Source: Stomorhina lunata
Taxonomy: Eukaryota; Arthropoda; Insecta; Diptera; Rhiniidae
Direction of reading: 5' to 3'
Length of the DNA: 64,000 bases
NCBI GenBank assembly: GCA_933228675.1
Contig: OW121744.1
Location: 18,247,978-18,311,977 of the forward strand
Under the pieces are notes generated by a model. It searched no databases and had not been told where the DNA came from. It was given only the letters and a program-made list of their open reading frames with translations. The position numbers and the translations under genes are program-made. The stretch's first letter is position 1, and each line of letters starts with the position of its first letter. Positions 62,091-64,000 of this stretch are shown here, in pieces.

Positions 62091-64000
62091 TGTAGTTCTC
62101 AAAATTTTCTATAAACAATTTTTCTATCAAAAATTTTTTTACCAAAAATTTTTCTATCAAAAATTTTTTTATCAAAAATTTTTCTATCAAAAATTTTTCT
62201 ATCAAAAATTTTTCTATAGAAAATTTTTTTATCAAAAATTTTTCTATCAAAAATTTTTTTATCAAAAATTTTTCTATCAAAAATTTTTTTATCAAAAATT
62301 TTTCTATCAAAAATTTTTTTATCAAAAATTTTTCTATCAAAAATTTTTTTATCAAAAATTTTTCTATAGAAAATTTTTTTATCAAAAATTTTTCTATAGA
62401 AAATTTTTTTATCAAAAAATTTTCTATAGAAAATTATTTTATCAAAAATTTTTCTATAGAAAATTTTGTTATCAAAAATTTTTCTATAGAAAATTTTGTT
62501 ATCAAAAGTTTTTCTATAGAAAATTTATTTATCAAAGTTTTTCTATAGATAATTTTTTTATCAAAAATTTTTCTATAGAAAATTTTTTTATCAAAAATTT
62601 TTCTATAGAAAATTTTTTGATCAAAGTTTTTCTATAGATAATTTTTTTATCAAAATATTTTCTGTAGAAAATTTTTTAATCCAGAATTTTTCCATGAAAA
62701 TTTTTTAATCAAAAGTTTTTCTATAGAAAATTTGTGTATCAAAAATTTTTCTATAGAACATTAAAAAATATGGAAAACTTTTTTATCAAAAATGTTTCTA
62801 TAGAGAATTTTTTTATCAAATTGTTTTATCAAAAATTTTTCTATAGAAAACTTTTTTATCAAACATTTTTCTATAAAAAATTGTTTTATCAAAAATTTGT
62901 CTATAGAAAATTTTTTTATCAAAAATTTGTCTATAGAAAATTTTTTTTATCAAAAATTTGTCTATAGAAAATTTTTTTATCAAAAATTTGTCTATAGAAA
63001 ATTTTTTTATCAAAAATTTTTCTATACAAAATTTTTTTATCAAAAATTTTTCTATAGAAAATATTTTTATCAAAAATTTTTCCATAGAAAATTTTTTTAT
63101 CAAAAATTTTTCCATAGAAAATTTTTTTATCAAAAATTTTTCTATAGAAAATTTTTTTATCAAAAATTTTTCTATAGAAAATTTTTTTATCAAAAATTTT
63201 TCTATAGAAAATTTTTTTATTAAAAATTTTTCTATAGAAAATTTTTTTATCAAAAATTTTTCTATAGAAAATTTTTTTATCAAAAATGTTTCTATAGAAA
63301 ATTTTTTTATCAAAAATTTTTCTATAGAAAATTTTTTTATCAAAAATTTTTCTATAGAAAATTGTTTTATTAAAAATTTTTCTATAGAAAATTTTTTTAT
63401 CAAAAATTTTTCTATAGAAAATTTTTTTATCAAAAATTTTTCTATAGAAAATTTTTTTATCAAAAATTTTTCTATAGAAAATTTTTTTATCAAAAATTTT
63501 TCTATAGAAAATTTTTTTATCAAAAATTTTTCTATAGAAAATTTTTTTATCAAAAATTTTTCTATAGAAAAATTTTTTATCAAAAATTTTTCTATAGAAA
63601 ATTTTTTTATCAAAAATTTTTCTATAGAAAATTTTTTTATCAAAAATTTTTCTATAGAAAATTTTTTTATTAAAAATTTTTCTATAGAAAATTTTTTTAT
63701 CAAAAATTTTTCTTAGAAAATTTTTTTATCAAAAATTTTTCTATAGAAAATTTTTTTATCAAAAATTTTTCCATAGAAAATTTTTTTATCAAAAATTTTT
63801 CTATAGAAAATTTTTTTATCAAAAATTTTTCTATAGAAAATTTTTTTATCAAAAATTTTTCTATAGAAAATTTTTTTATCAAAAATTTTTCTATAGAAAA
63901 TTTTTTTATCAAAAGTTTTTCTATAGAAAATTTTTTTATCAAAAATTTTTCTATAGAAAATTTTTTTATCAAAAATTTTTCTATAGAAAATTTTTTTATC
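62091..64000. repeat. 30-bp minisatellite running off the window end, about 63 units visible
   Basis: The unit is TATCAAAAATTTTTC followed by TATAGAAAATTTTTT. The first kilobase is more variable (alternating TCTATCAAAAATTTTT half-units and TATAG variants); from about 63000 the array is nearly uniform. Because 30 is divisible by three and the unit has no stop in several frames, long open frames exist on both strands (up to 295 codons, repeating IEKFLIKKFS on the minus strand). They have no start context, splice sites or domain and are judged artefacts. Confidence 0.96.

Noticed and set aside
62068..63972. Open frames of up to 295 codons rich in Lys, Phe and Ile on both strands
   Set aside because: Produced by the stop-free 30-bp repeat. 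No splice context, domain or codon bias supports a protein.

Overview
The window looks like nuclear DNA of a higher (probably calyptrate, blowfly- or housefly-like) dipteran. It is very AT-rich and about half of it is tandem repeat. It carries mini-me-like dispersed elements with (GTCT)n cores, rosa-type mariner remnants, a jockey-like retrotransposon tail, tRNA-derived SINEs and Helitron-like elements. I place the organism from these repeat types only, because no gene could be named. Only one host protein-coding piece is convincing: a GC-richer internal exon at 15800-15984 (+ strand) with a good acceptor and donor. Its protein is not recognised. The DNA after it behaves like one very long intron and holds several juxtaposed acceptor/donor sequences (19605|19606, 28033|28034, 28091|28092; weaker 19866|19867) of the recursive-splicing type.

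Layout. 1-15 kb: a 29-bp minisatellite (1005-4655), a 444-bp tandem duplication (5407-6314), a mini-me-like element (7174-8787), an 11-bp satellite (9446-11974), and two tandem mini-me-like elements, the second with a large (GTCT)n expansion (13627-15008). 15-32 kb: the exon, then long minisatellite fields (16135-19180, 20276-22930, 24075-27930, 29067-29964, 29965-31690) with embedded palindromes, a MITE (19181-19511) and the candidate recursive sites. 32-36 kb: unique AT-rich DNA and a second array of the same 11-bp satellite (33342-35063).

36-52 kb is a transposon graveyard. It holds a mariner relic (36284-37100), a Helitron-like element containing 3.9 kb of (GATATA)n (37772-42483), a SINE, a second mariner relic, an RNase H retrotransposon tail (44629-45267), an inverted repeat array (45771-46345), and a complex of mini-me-like elements (46381-49877). 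In that complex a second Helitron-like copy sits in a site whose empty form is still present next door. A second SINE and another mini-me-like element with (GTCT)n follow. 52-64 kb: further 30-31-bp minisatellites (52344-54733, 56030-58200, 60345-60915, 62091 to the window end), a 19-bp array with 76-bp higher-order repeats (58205-58640) and a second MITE copy (59666-59949).

The main unifying pattern is that nearly all the 29-31-bp arrays, though different in the rest of the unit, share an AT dyad (TTTTCTATAGAAAA or a close variant). Several arrays begin in or beside transposable-element ends. Long open frames over the repeats come from period length or base composition and are not genes.
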